Under the pieces are notes generated by a model. That model was not told the origin of the DNA. It did no database searches and saw only the letters and a list, made by a program, of their open reading frames with translations. Both the position numbers and the translations under genes were made by a program. DNA of 12,717 nt from an uncultured Eubacteriales bacterium (GTDB taxonomy: Bacteria; Bacillota; Clostridia; Oscillospirales; CAG-272), in NCBI GenBank assembly GCA_902462015.1, contig CABPZV010000048.1, forward strand, positions 1-12,717, written 5' to 3'. Below, in pieces: positions 1 through 7,773 of the stretch (positions within the stretch are counted from its first letter, which is position 1; every line of letters starts with the position of its first letter).

Positions 1-141
1 CAAATACCAATATTTTCATTTACATTTTAACACAAAAATTGTAAAAAAACAATTGTAATTTTTAATAAAAACAATTGCAATGTATTGTGCAAAATTACCA
101 AAGACGATGCTCTAAGATGAAATATTTGTTTTACAGTAAAA

Positions 142-193
142 AATCCCTGCCAGGCTTACAAATCACTTTGGATTTAAAAGCCGGACAGGGATT
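142..193 (-). terminator. Bidirectional intrinsic terminator
   Basis: The arms are AATCCCTG-CCA-GGCTT (142-157) and AAGCC-GGA-CAGGGATT (178-193). They form a stem of about 16 bp with one mismatch and one wobble, around a 20-base loop. Read leftward, the stem is followed directly by a run of T (A138-A141 on the plus strand). Read rightward it is followed by T196-T200, so it could stop transcription in both directions. It is the first strong terminator after the leftward dehydratase operon, about 200 bases beyond its last stop codon. It could also serve a rightward transcript entering from outside the window. Confidence 0.7.
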
Positions 194-253
194 AATTTTT
201 ACAGCTGAGTTCAATAAGGGACTTGCCATATCAAATGGCGTGGCAACCATCCG

Positions 254-274
254 GTGGGAGCATGTATCTCCCAC
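254..274. other. Small perfect hairpin
   Basis: GTGGGAG (254-260) and CTCCCAC (268-274) pair perfectly around a 7-base loop. No T-run follows on the plus strand, and none on the minus strand, so it is not a standard terminator. It lies in the 3' untranslated region of the leftward operon, where it could stabilise the messenger RNA. Its function is unknown. Confidence 0.4.
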
Positions 275-302
275 TGAACGGTGAAATGTAACCCGCCGAC
301 TG

Positions 303-363
303 AAAGGCGACCGCCTTAGAGGCGATCGCCATTAGGGCGGAAGCTTTAAAGGCGATTGCCTTA
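303..363. repeat. Short tandem array of palindromic units
   Basis: Four consecutive units of 14-16 bases are visible: 303-318, 319-334, 335-348 and 349-363. The shared pattern is roughly RAGGCGAYYGCCTTA. Units 1, 2 and 4 are each palindromic (AGGCG/CGCCT, GGCGATCGCC, AAGGC/GCCTT), while unit 3 is degenerate. Each could fold as a minihairpin, or units could pair with one another. The array lies between the stop of the leftward operon and its likely terminator, so it would be transcribed in the 3' untranslated region. It does not resemble a CRISPR, because there are no spacers. Confidence 0.55.
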
Positions 364-393
364 ATGGAGGGACATCTTGCCTAAGTTATATTT

Positions 394-1686
394 TCATACG
401 CCGGTCATACTTTGTTCGGTATGTACCGGGGCAGTTTTTTTATCTTTGTCAAGCCGCTCACGTGCAACGGCAAGCATTAGCTTAATTCTGTTTTCCTGAT
501 TTACAACGGTTGCACCGGGGTCATAATCTATAGGGACTATATTCGCATGGGGATATCTTTCACGTATTTTTCTTATCATACCCTTTCCGGCAATATGATT
601 GGGAAGACAGCCGAATGGTTGAACGCATACTATATTTTCATATCCAAGCTCAACAAGCTCTGCCATCTCGGCGGTGAGCAGCCAGCCTTCTCCCATCTTG
701 CAGCCGCGGCTGATAATTCCGCTTGGCAGGGAAGTGACATGATTAAAATCAGATGGAACAACGAATCCGTGATCCCCGGCAGCTTTTCCGATTTTATTTT
801 TAATGCCGGACAGATAAGCTTTTGCCAGCTTTCTGACCTCAAGGGCTGTGCGGCTGCCGCCGTATAGCTTGTAATCGTCAATTCCTGCCTGCATAGAATA
901 CAGAAGAAAGTCAAGAAGACCGGGTACCATAACCTCGCAGCCCTGGGAGGCGAGAAAGCTTTCAAGCCCATTATTTCCGAGCGGAGAGTATTTTACATAA
1001 ATTTCTCCCACGATGCCGACCCGTATTCGGGGCGTGATATCACGGGGAATGGATTCAAATTCAGACGCGATTTTGTCCATACAGTTTTTGACGCTGCGCC
1101 CTGACAGATATTTTCCATTTTTAAAGCTTTCTGTCAGAAATTTCGACCATTTTTCGACTAATCTGTCGCTTTCCCCTTTATTTTTTTCGTACGGTCTTGT
1201 CTGATTTGAGAGAAGCATTAAAAGGTCGCCGTAAGATACTGCTGCTATACCGCAGCGAATCATCGGAAGGGTAAGCTCCCAGCCGTCTCCTTCATTTTTA
1301 AGTCCGCTGAAATTCAGAGAAATTACCGGAACATAGTCAAATCCGTTTTTTTGCAAAGCCTTTTTTATCAGAAACAGATAGTTTGACGCGCGGCATCCGC
1401 CCCCCGTCTGAAACATCATAAGTGCAACCTTGTGTGTGTCGTATCTGCCGCTTTTCAAAGCTTCTATAAACTGACCGATTACAAGCAGCGCGGGATAACA
1501 GGTGTCGTTATGTACAGAGCGGAGACCCTCATCGACCACGGCGCGGTCGGTGTTTTTCAATATCTCAACCTTGTATCCGAAATTGTCAAAAATTCGTACG
1601 AGCAGATCCCAGTGAATCGGCAACATGTTCGGAATGAGAATTGTATGTGTTTTTCTCATTTCCTTTGTGAAAGGAGCATTGCTCAT
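394..1686 (-). CDS. 2-hydroxyacyl-CoA dehydratase-like protein (second half of split activase/dehydratase)
   Basis: A 430-residue protein of the 2-hydroxyacyl-CoA dehydratase / benzoyl-CoA reductase (HgdB/BcrB-like) superfamily, a group of oxygen-sensitive iron-sulfur enzymes that receive electrons from an ATP-driven activase. Conserved-looking cysteines stand in NDTCYPA (C63), GGGCRASN (C98), SRGCKMGEGW (C329) and VQPFGCLPNH (C360). These are candidate cluster ligands or structural residues. It starts 19 bases after the activase stop, with AAAGGAAC as a modest ribosome binding site, and is certainly co-transcribed with it. A second possible start is Met10. In many clostridia this sequence is the C-terminal part of a single chain of about 1400 residues. 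No separate HgdA/HgdB pair is present, so the true substrate cannot be stated. A double-cubane-cluster type reductase is another possibility. No signal peptide or membrane segment is seen, so it is probably cytoplasmic. Confidence 0.8.
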   Translation of the reverse strand: MSNAPFTKEMRKTHTILIPNMLPIHWDLLVRIFDNFGYKVEILKNTDRAVVDEGLRSVHNDTCYPALLVIGQFIEALKSGRYDTHKVALMMFQTGGGCRASNYLFLIKKALQKNGFDYVPVISLNFSGLKNEGDGWELTLPMIRCGIAAVSYGDLLMLLSNQTRPYEKNKGESDRLVEKWSKFLTESFKNGKYLSGRSVKNCMDKIASEFESIPRDITPRIRVGIVGEIYVKYSPLGNNGLESFLASQGCEVMVPGLLDFLLYSMQAGIDDYKLYGGSRTALEVRKLAKAYLSGIKNKIGKAAGDHGFVVPSDFNHVTSLPSGIISRGCKMGEGWLLTAEMAELVELGYENIVCVQPFGCLPNHIAGKGMIRKIRERYPHANIVPIDYDPGATVVNQENRIKLMLAVARERLDKDKKTAPVHTEQSMTGV

Positions 1687-1705
1687 ATAAAAACCAGTTC
1701 CTTTC

Positions 1706-4639
1706 TTAAAGTGTAGAGAACAAACTGCGGAGACGTATTTTTACAGCTCCCAGATTTGTGATCTCATCAATTTTTATCTGCGTATAAATGCGCCCGTCCT
1801 CTTCGAGGATTGAGCGTACCTCGTCTGTTGTGATTGCATCGACTCCGCATCCGAAGGATACAAGCTGGACGAGATTGAGTTTCGGGTGTTTTTTGGATTC
1901 CTTTGCGACATATTTGGCGGCGCAGTACATTCTTGAATGATATGTCCATTGATTGAGAACTCCGACTTCAAATTTGGGGATCAGTTCGCTGATTGAATCT
2001 TCGCTTATAACTGCCGCGCCGTAATCGCAAATTAGTCTGTCTATTCCGTGATTTATCTCACTGTCTATATGATAAGGTCTGCCGGCAAGAACAATAACCG
2101 GCATATCGGCCGCATAAGCCTTTTCAAGGATTTCAGTTCCCTTTGCCCGTATTCTCGACATATGGGCTGCATACTCTGCGTATGCAGCTTCGGCGGCCGC
2201 TTTAACCTCATTTTTACTTATTCCGTCAAAGTATTTCTGAAGTATTTTATAGAAATGGGATATAAAATCCTTTTTCCGGTGTATTCCAACATAGTCGTTT
2301 ATGAGTGTAACCTTTTCAGGCAGACGCATATTTGCTTCGATAAGCTCCGGATAGTAAGCGACAACAGGACAGTTGTAGTTGTTGTCCCCCTTGTGCTCAT
2401 CCACATTGTAGGACATACAGGGATAAAAAATTTTATCAATTCCGCGGTTTACCAAATCCTTTACATGACCGTGAATAAGCTTGGCCGGATAGCATACAGT
2501 GTCCGACGGAATGGTGGTTTGTCCGAGGAGATACAGCTCGTGAGAAGATCTGCCCGAGCGTATTACCTCAAATCCGAGCTTTGTAAACAGAGTATGCCAG
2601 AACGGAAAAAGCTCATACATGTTGAGTCCCATCGGAATACCGATTTTTCCGCGGCTACCGGCTACCGGCTTATATGCTTCAAGCAGTTCATTTTTGTATT
2701 CAAACATATTGAGCTTGTTTTCAGCTGTTTTTCCGGAAGTCATTTTGTCGCACCGGTTTCCACCGATAAAACGTCTGACGTTTTCGCCGCTCTTGGCTGT
2801 ACCGAATGTATTTATAGTAAGACTGCAGTGATTCTGACATCCCTTGCAGGTTGTCATTTTAACAGTGTGTACGAGATTTCGCAGCTCATCTCCGGAAAGA
2901 GCTGCGCTTTCGGAAAGGCCGTCTCTTTTGGCTTTTGACTGTGCGTAAAGCGCCGCTCCGTAGGCACCCATGATTCCGGAAATTGTCGGACGTATAACCT
3001 CGCGTCCGACCTCGCGCTCAAAGGCGCGGAGAACGGCGTCGTTCAGAAAGGTTCCGCCCTGGACAACGATATGCCCTCCGAGCTCTTCGGGAGAGGAGAC
3101 ACGTATGACCTTGTAGAGTGCATTCTTTACAACGCTGATGGAAAGTCCTGCGGATATATTGCCAACCGATGCGCCGTCCTTTTGTGCCTGCTTGACCGAC
3201 GAATTCATGAATACAGTACAGCGCGAACCGAGATCGACGGGATTGTCGGCAAACAGTCCGAGCTTTGAAAATTCTTCTATCGGATAACCGAGAGCTCCGG
3301 CAAAGGTTTGCAGAAACGAACCGCATCCGGAAGAGCAGGCTTCATTTAGGAAGATGTTGTCAATTGCTCCATTTCTTATTTTGAAGCATTTTATATCCTG
3401 ACCTCCGATGTCGATTATAAAGCTTACATCAGGCTGAAATTTGTGTGCAGCAGTAAAGTGAGCAACCGTCTCAACAATTCCGTAATCAAGATTGAAAGCC
3501 GAGCGGATCATATCCTCGCCGTATCCGGTTACAGCGGAGGCACAGAGCTTTGCGCCGGGGAAATGTTCTTTGAAGGATATAAGAAAATTTTGTACAAACG
3601 GAATGGGATTACCTCCGTTTGGCTGGTAATCTGAGCAGAGAATGTTTCCGTCCTCGTCGGCTGCAACTGCCTTGACCGTAGTTGATCCGGCGTCGATGCC
3701 CACATATGCTTTACCGCTGTACATGGTATTGTTTGTTACGGCAATTGACGCTTTAGCATGGCGCTCTGCAAATTTGTCATAATCGGCCTTGCTTTCGAAG
3801 AGCGGGGCACAGCTTCTGTAGCCTTCTGAAGAAATGTAATTTTTCATCGTGGAGATTATGTCATCGAGCTTTAGCGTTTCTTCTGCAAGCATAGCCGCAC
3901 CCATAGCGACAAAATAAAGTGAGTGTTCTGGAAGTGTACCTGAAATTTCAAGCGTTTTGTCGAAAGCAGCGCGCAGCTGCTTCATAAAGGTGAGGGGACC
4001 GCCGAGGTATACCACATTTCCGGTTATTTCCCGTCCCTGCGCAAGACCGCCGACAGTCTGATTTACAACAGCATAAAGAATACTTGCGCAGATGTCAGGT
4101 TTTTGCGCTCCCTGATTGATCAGCGGCTGTATATCGCTTTTGGCGAATACTCCGCAGCGTGATGCAATTGTATAAATCTTCTGATGCTTTTCAGCAAGAG
4201 CATCAAGCTCCTCCGGCGTAATTCCAAGCAGTGTTGCCATCTGGTCGATAAAGGCTCCTGTACCGCCGGCACATGAACCATTCATTCTAACCTCGATTGA
4301 TCCGCCGGACAAAAACAGAATTTTTGCGTCCTCGCCTCCCAGCTCAATAACAACGTCTGTACCGGGAATAATTCGGTCTACCGATACGCGCGTAGCGTAG
4401 ACCTCCTGCACAAACTGAATTCCGCACTGTTCTGCGAAGCCCATTGCGGCGGATCCGGTGACGCAAAGCTTTGCGTCGCTGATATTAAGTTTTTCTTTGA
4501 TTTCTGACAGCATTTCCGCCGACATTTCGGTTATACGGGACATATGCCTGCGGTAGCTTTCGTAGATTACCCTTTCGTTTGCATCGACCGCCACTGCCTT
4601 TACAGTGGTCGAGCCGATATCAAGTCCGATTCTTATCAT
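1706..4639 (-). CDS. Acyl-CoA dehydratase activase with two BadF/HgdC ATPase domains and DUF2229
   Basis: A 977-residue protein. Two ASKHA-type ATPase modules of the BadF/BadG/BcrA/BcrD/HgdC family are arranged in tandem. The first (about 1-255) has GLDIGSTTVKAV at 5-16 and ELGGEDAK at 99-106, with cysteines in NGSCAGGTGAF (C123) and SRCGVF (C162). These match the pair that binds the [4Fe-4S] cluster at the HgdC dimer interface. The second (about 310-565) repeats the plan with GIDAGSTTVKAV, IGGQDIK, EACSSGCGSF (C435, C439) and SRCTVF (C474). A cysteine-rich linker CKGCQNHC (598-605) leads into a DUF2229-type domain from about 665. Members of this family use ATP to drive an electron to very low potential for a dehydratase or reductase; the downstream gene is the obvious partner. 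Weak ribosome binding site AAAGGTAC about 12 bases before ATG 4639. The gap to mtaB is 121 bases. Confidence 0.88.
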   Translation of the reverse strand: MIRIGLDIGSTTVKAVAVDANERVIYESYRRHMSRITEMSAEMLSEIKEKLNISDAKLCVTGSAAMGFAEQCGIQFVQEVYATRVSVDRIIPGTDVVIELGGEDAKILFLSGGSIEVRMNGSCAGGTGAFIDQMATLLGITPEELDALAEKHQKIYTIASRCGVFAKSDIQPLINQGAQKPDICASILYAVVNQTVGGLAQGREITGNVVYLGGPLTFMKQLRAAFDKTLEISGTLPEHSLYFVAMGAAMLAEETLKLDDIISTMKNYISSEGYRSCAPLFESKADYDKFAERHAKASIAVTNNTMYSGKAYVGIDAGSTTVKAVAADEDGNILCSDYQPNGGNPIPFVQNFLISFKEHFPGAKLCASAVTGYGEDMIRSAFNLDYGIVETVAHFTAAHKFQPDVSFIIDIGGQDIKCFKIRNGAIDNIFLNEACSSGCGSFLQTFAGALGYPIEEFSKLGLFADNPVDLGSRCTVFMNSSVKQAQKDGASVGNISAGLSISVVKNALYKVIRVSSPEELGGHIVVQGGTFLNDAVLRAFEREVGREVIRPTISGIMGAYGAALYAQSKAKRDGLSESAALSGDELRNLVHTVKMTTCKGCQNHCSLTINTFGTAKSGENVRRFIGGNRCDKMTSGKTAENKLNMFEYKNELLEAYKPVAGSRGKIGIPMGLNMYELFPFWHTLFTKLGFEVIRSGRSSHELYLLGQTTIPSDTVCYPAKLIHGHVKDLVNRGIDKIFYPCMSYNVDEHKGDNNYNCPVVAYYPELIEANMRLPEKVTLINDYVGIHRKKDFISHFYKILQKYFDGISKNEVKAAAEAAYAEYAAHMSRIRAKGTEILEKAYAADMPVIVLAGRPYHIDSEINHGIDRLICDYGAAVISEDSISELIPKFEVGVLNQWTYHSRMYCAAKYVAKESKKHPKLNLVQLVSFGCGVDAITTDEVRSILEEDGRIYTQIKIDEITNLGAVKIRLRSLFSTL

Positions 4640-4760
4640 TATTTATAAGTACCTTTATATAGGATTTAGCGCTGATAATTCAGCTGTCCATCCTTTGATT
4701 TTTACTTTATTTACAGCATAAAGCTTATCATAATAAGTTTAATTTGATATGACTTATTAA
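4640..4760 (-). other. Spacer between mtaB and activase with AT-rich hairpin
   Basis: An AT-rich gap of 121 bases. TAATAAGT (4731-4738) and ACTTATTA (4752-4759) are a perfect 8-bp inverted repeat just after the mtaB stop codon. The stem is pure A/T apart from one G-C pair and no clear T-run follows in the leftward direction, so it would be a weak terminator at best. I could not identify a convincing internal promoter for the activase. Confidence 0.35.
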
Positions 4761-6140
4761 TTAATAATTCGAGCTTTTATTACTCATAAGTGAAGCAATT
4801 ATTACTTGTTTTTCCATGAATTCGGGAAGAACATGGATTGTATTTTCACGTATATTTTCTTTTCCGTACATTGTACTGAGCATTGAAGCCGGAACTGGAA
4901 TTTTTACCTCGGCAAACTGAGGAGAATGTCCGGAAAGAATGACCGTTTTGCCGGCGTTTGACACTGTTTCTATGAGAACTTCGAGCGGCTTTCCTTCATT
5001 TATCATATTATTCAATCTTTTTTCAGTGATTTTGCGCTGAATATCCGCAAGGGCAGCGGTTCTTTCACGTATGATATGCCGCGGCAGCTGGTTCGGCATC
5101 GATGCTGCTTCGGTACCCGGACGGACTGAATAGGGGAAAATGTGAAGAAAAAGAAATTCTGCTTCTTTGAAAAAATTCACGGTTTCCTCAAAATCCTTGT
5201 CCGATTCTCCAGGAAAGCCGCATATCACATCGCCGGAAAATTCTATATCTGGAATCGTTTTTCGAATATATTCAAGCTTTTTACTCACTGATTCGGTGTT
5301 GTATTTTCTGCGCATTGAGGCAAGTGTTCTGTCGCAGCCGCTCTGTATTGAGATATGAAAATGCGGCATAGTGCGGCTGCACGAGGCATATGTATCGACA
5401 AATTCGGGGCGCATGATAGAAGGATCGAGTGACCCAAGCCTTAACCGTTTCAGTCCCGGAATTCGGTCGGTTTCCTTAATAAGACTGGCAAGGCCAAACT
5501 GGTAGGCGGAGGTCTCAATACCAGTCAGAACAAGCTCTGGGCAGCCCCCGGCAGTGAGCGCCGCCGCCTCTTTCAGCACGGCATCCCTAGGCTTGGAGCG
5601 AATTTTTCCGCGTACAGACGGTATAATACAGTAAGCGCATTTTGATTCGCAGCCGTCCTCGATTTTTATATAAGCTCTTGCACGCCTGAACTTGGTAATT
5701 GACATATCCTCAAATTCAGCGCCATCAATGTCACAGCCGCAAATTGAAGCTTCCCCTGATTTGCCGGTCACACAGCAGTTTTCGGAAAGACGGACTATGT
5801 CTGTTTTTTTTGCATTTCCTACAACGCCGCAAACGCCCGGAATCTTGGAGAAAATCTCCGGAGCTGCCTGCGCAGCACATCCGGTAACATAAACGGATGC
5901 ACCCGGATGCTCTTTTATCATTCTTCGTACAAGCTGGCGTGATTTCCTGTCGGCTTCTGCGGTGACAGAGCAGGTGTTTACAATGCAGATGTCAGCCTCC
6001 TGATCTCCGGTATTTTCTTCAGCTTCCGCAAAGATGGTTTCAAAACTGCTGCGGCGGAGCATTTCAGCGAAAGCTTCACTCTCGTATTGGTTTACTTTGC
6101 ATCCAAGCGTGAGTATTACCGCGCGTTTTTTTCTGCACAT
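4761..6140 (-). CDS. mtaB: tRNA (t6A37-C2)-methylthiotransferase MtaB
   Basis: A 459-residue radical SAM methylthiotransferase that converts t6A at position 37 of ANN-decoding tRNAs to ms2t6A. The N-terminal UPF0004 domain supplies three cluster cysteines: TLGCKVNQYESE (C14), VNTCSVT (C57) and VTGCAAQ (C88). The radical SAM core has the CxxxCxxC site in DGCESKCAYC (C164, C168, C171). A TRAM-like RNA-binding domain fills the last 70 or so residues. The signature LGCKVNQYESE fits MtaB (B. subtilis YqeV) better than MiaB, which usually has a different N-terminal motif. The start at ATG 6140 is supported by a strong GGGGGAGA ribosome binding site six bases upstream. It is first in the leftward gene series, behind a candidate promoter at 6289-6317. 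Length is normal for the family. Confidence 0.93.
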   Translation of the reverse strand: MCRKKRAVILTLGCKVNQYESEAFAEMLRRSSFETIFAEAEENTGDQEADICIVNTCSVTAEADRKSRQLVRRMIKEHPGASVYVTGCAAQAAPEIFSKIPGVCGVVGNAKKTDIVRLSENCCVTGKSGEASICGCDIDGAEFEDMSITKFRRARAYIKIEDGCESKCAYCIIPSVRGKIRSKPRDAVLKEAAALTAGGCPELVLTGIETSAYQFGLASLIKETDRIPGLKRLRLGSLDPSIMRPEFVDTYASCSRTMPHFHISIQSGCDRTLASMRRKYNTESVSKKLEYIRKTIPDIEFSGDVICGFPGESDKDFEETVNFFKEAEFLFLHIFPYSVRPGTEAASMPNQLPRHIIRERTAALADIQRKITEKRLNNMINEGKPLEVLIETVSNAGKTVILSGHSPQFAEVKIPVPASMLSTMYGKENIRENTIHVLPEFMEKQVIIASLMSNKSSNY

Positions 6141-6288
6141 AAAAATCTCCCCCGATATATTACGAAAAACTGCTTGAAATTTCGGACTTGCCGTTATTAA
6201 AATATTATGGTATTCCGGCAGAATTTATTAAACCGCGGTGCCCATAAATTTTTTGTCATGCAATGTATTTGGAATAACTTGAAATATT

Positions 6289-6317
6289 ATGATAACATTT
6301 TTGTTTTTTTTTGTCAA
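6289..6317 (-). promoter_or_regulatory. Candidate sigma-A promoter for mtaB operon
   Basis: On the minus strand a perfect -35 box TTGACA (6317-6312) is followed after 17 bases by TATCAT (6294-6289), one mismatch from TATAAT. Transcription would begin near 6282, leaving a leader of about 140 bases before mtaB. The surrounding divergent intergenic region (6141-6483) contains no gene I can support; the 75-codon frame at 6207-6434 overlaps both promoters and lacks a ribosome binding site. Confidence 0.5.
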
Positions 6318-6393
6318 GGCAGAGGTGATGAGCCTGTTTTCTTGCCTATTTATGACCGAACTTTTTACTATATATTCCTATTTGCGGATGTTC

Positions 6394-6423
6394 TTGACAG
6401 TATAACTCAGTTTGTGATATACT
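6394..6423 (+). promoter_or_regulatory. Candidate sigma-A promoter for azlCD
   Basis: TTGACA (6394-6399), an 18-base spacer, then TATACT (6418-6423), one mismatch from the consensus -10 box. The predicted transcript starts near 6430 and gives a leader of about 50 bases to azlC. The position, orientation and near-consensus sequence make this the best rightward promoter in the divergent region. Confidence 0.7.
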
Positions 6424-6483
6424 CTTTAATGTGAAGTTGATATTCTGATTTTCTTTATTGAGTTTGGAGGAAACTGATAATCA

Positions 6484-7209
6484 GTGAATAAAGGGGAACG
6501 AAAAATTATTACAGCTTTTAAAACCGCCTTTCCTAACACTGTTCCGATTCTTGCTGGATTTCTTTTTTTAGGGATAACGTACGGAATATATATGAGGGCT
6601 TCAGGATTTAGTTTTATATATCCGATGCTTATGAGCCTTACGGTTTTTGCCGGATCTGTTGAATTTGTTGCCGTAAATCTGCTTCTTGGCTCTTTTAATC
6701 CGGTTCAGGCACTTGCTGTTACATTGATTCTCAATGCGCGTCATCTTTTTTATGGAATTTCAATGCTTGATAAGTATAAAGGGACGGGATGGAAGAAATT
6801 TTATCTAATATTCGGGATGTGTGACGAGAGTTTTTCGATAAATTATACTGCGTTTATACCTGAGCATATTGACAGCGGCTGGTTTATGTTTTTCGTAACG
6901 CTTCTGAATCATTTCTATTGGTTTGCTGGTGCGACTTTAGGAGGACTATTCGGCTCGGTTCTTACTTTTAATACAGAGGGACTTGATTTTGTGATGACCG
7001 CAATGTTTATCGTGATCTTTCTTGAGCAGTGGCTTAAAGACAAGTGCCATATTTCTGCAGTTATCGGACTAGTAACAGCTTTGCTTTGCAGAATTGCCTT
7101 TGGTGCCGAAAGCTTTCTTGTTCCTTCGATGGCTGGAATACTGATAATGCTGACGGTATTCAGGGGAAAGCTTGACGCTGAAGGTGCCTCAGAGATAGTG
7201 AGAAAGTAA
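6484..7209 (+). CDS. azlC: Branched-chain amino acid exporter, large subunit AzlC
   Basis: A 241-residue membrane protein of the AzlC (YgaZ) family, the larger half of a two-component branched-chain amino acid exporter; loss or gain of this system changes resistance to 4-azaleucine in B. subtilis. Family motifs are visible: PILAGFLFLGITYG (21-34), FAGSVEFVAV (55-64) and LNARHLFYG (83-91). Hydrophobic segments occur at roughly 18-36, 44-66, 74-92, 133-160, 167-182 and 192-228. The start is GTG 6484, because a stop codon (TAA 6478-6480) lies in frame just before it and no other start is near. GGAGGAAA (6466-6473) is 10-13 bases upstream, rather far, with the perfect palindrome CTGAT-A-ATCAG (6474-6484) between. 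azlD follows after 62 bases. Length is typical for the family. Confidence 0.9.
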   Translation: MNKGERKIITAFKTAFPNTVPILAGFLFLGITYGIYMRASGFSFIYPMLMSLTVFAGSVEFVAVNLLLGSFNPVQALAVTLILNARHLFYGISMLDKYKGTGWKKFYLIFGMCDESFSINYTAFIPEHIDSGWFMFFVTLLNHFYWFAGATLGGLFGSVLTFNTEGLDFVMTAMFIVIFLEQWLKDKCHISAVIGLVTALLCRIAFGAESFLVPSMAGILIMLTVFRGKLDAEGASEIVRK

Positions 7210-7210
7210 G

Positions 7211-7230
7211 ATCTGCATTTCAGCGCAGAT
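7211..7230 (+). other. Intercistronic hairpin between azlC and azlD
   Basis: ATCTGC (7211-7216) and GCAGAT (7225-7230) form a perfect 6-bp stem around an 8-base loop directly after the azlC stop. No T-run follows, so it is unlikely to terminate. It may protect the upstream message from decay or adjust the ratio of the two subunits. Confidence 0.3.
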
Positions 7231-7271
7231 AAACAGGCGGTCTATAAAAAGTACGAGAGGTGGTTTCAGCA

Positions 7272-7598
7272 GTGACAGTAACTCAGCAGGTTATTACGAT
7301 ATCGATGGTTGTTTTGGGTACTATGATAACAAGATTTCTTCCGTTTTTGGTCTTCAGGCCGGACAGGCCGACTCCGAAGTATATACAGTACATCGGAGTG
7401 ATGCTGCCGTCTGCGGTATTTGGAATGCTTGTGGTATACTGCCTGAAAAACGTCAGCATTTTTTCGGGAAGTCACGGGATTCCTGAGCTTATCGCTATTG
7501 CGGCAGTTATTGTTCTTCATCTCTGGAAACGGCAGATGCTTCTTTCTATAGCCGGAGGAACGCTTTTATATATGCTGCTTGTACAGTTTGTTTTCTGA
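7272..7598 (+). CDS. azlD: Branched-chain amino acid exporter, small subunit AzlD
   Basis: A small membrane protein of about 108 residues, partner of AzlC. It shows the AzlD pattern of an N-terminal hydrophobic segment leading into TRFLPFLVF, a central segment around GVMLPSAVFGMLVVYCL, and two C-terminal segments ending in GGTLLYMLLVQFVF. I start it at GTG 7272. AGAGGTGG (7256-7263) lies exactly eight bases before that codon. The in-frame GTG at 7260 sits inside this ribosome binding site and is therefore unlikely to be used. Together with AzlC it should form the exporter in the cytoplasmic membrane. Length is normal for the family. Confidence 0.85.
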   Translation: MTVTQQVITISMVVLGTMITRFLPFLVFRPDRPTPKYIQYIGVMLPSAVFGMLVVYCLKNVSIFSGSHGIPELIAIAAVIVLHLWKRQMLLSIAGGTLLYMLLVQFVF

Positions 7599-7633
7599 TA
7601 TTTTTGCACCTACTGCTTTATGTTATTTGGGAT

Positions 7634-7650
7634 AAATACGGGAGTATTTT
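7634..7650 (+). terminator. Weak possible terminator after azlD
   Basis: AAATAC-GGGA-GTATTT is a perfect 6-bp hairpin with a tetraloop, ending in four T. The stem has only one G-C pair, so termination would be inefficient. It is the only candidate between azlD and the strong scfA promoter. Confidence 0.3.
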
Positions 7651-7668
7651 AAATTAATGTTAAAGTCA

Positions 7669-7697
7669 TTGACAAATTATAGAGCGCGTGTTATAAT
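7669..7697 (+). promoter_or_regulatory. Consensus sigma-A promoter for scfA
   Basis: TTGACA (7669-7674), a 17-base spacer and TATAAT (7692-7697): both boxes match the consensus perfectly with ideal spacing. Transcription should start near 7704 and give a leader of about 70 bases. The leader contains an AU-rich inverted repeat (TATTATTT 7718-7725 with AAATAATA 7739-7746). Such a promoter suggests high, housekeeping-type expression of the SCIFF precursor. Confidence 0.88.
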
Positions 7698-7773
7698 GAA
7701 TCAATAAAGGTGATTTCTATTATTTTTAAAACTATCAGAAATAATATGAAGATAGAATTCGGAGGAAAATCAG

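Larger units (their letters stand above)
1..393. other. Gene-poor region downstream of the dehydratase operon
   Basis: I see no convincing gene in this stretch. The first 140 bases are very AT-rich and contain several copies of an ACAATTG-like word (near 50 and 70). These could belong to a promoter for a gene outside the window, but no clear promoter could be fixed. The rest holds a strong hairpin terminator, a second small hairpin and a short array of palindromic repeats, each listed separately. A 69-codon open frame at 75-284 runs straight through the hairpins, lacks a ribosome binding site and resembles no family I know, so it is not annotated. Confidence 0.6.

Noticed and set aside
75..284. 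69-codon plus-strand open frame
   Set aside because: It runs through two hairpins, has no ribosome binding site before its ATG and no recognisable protein pattern.
303..363. CRISPR-like array
   Set aside because: The units are contiguous without unique spacers and far shorter than CRISPR repeats.
2048..2938. 296-codon plus-strand open frame
   Set aside because: It is antisense to the activase, whose motifs and domain order are clearly real; the frame is a by-product of that coding sequence.
6207..6434. 75-codon frame in the divergent intergenic region
   Set aside because: It overlaps both predicted promoters, has no ribosome binding site and shows no family pattern.
7260..7271. GTG 7260 as start of azlD
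   Set aside because: This codon lies within the AGAGGTGG ribosome binding site that is well placed for GTG 7272.
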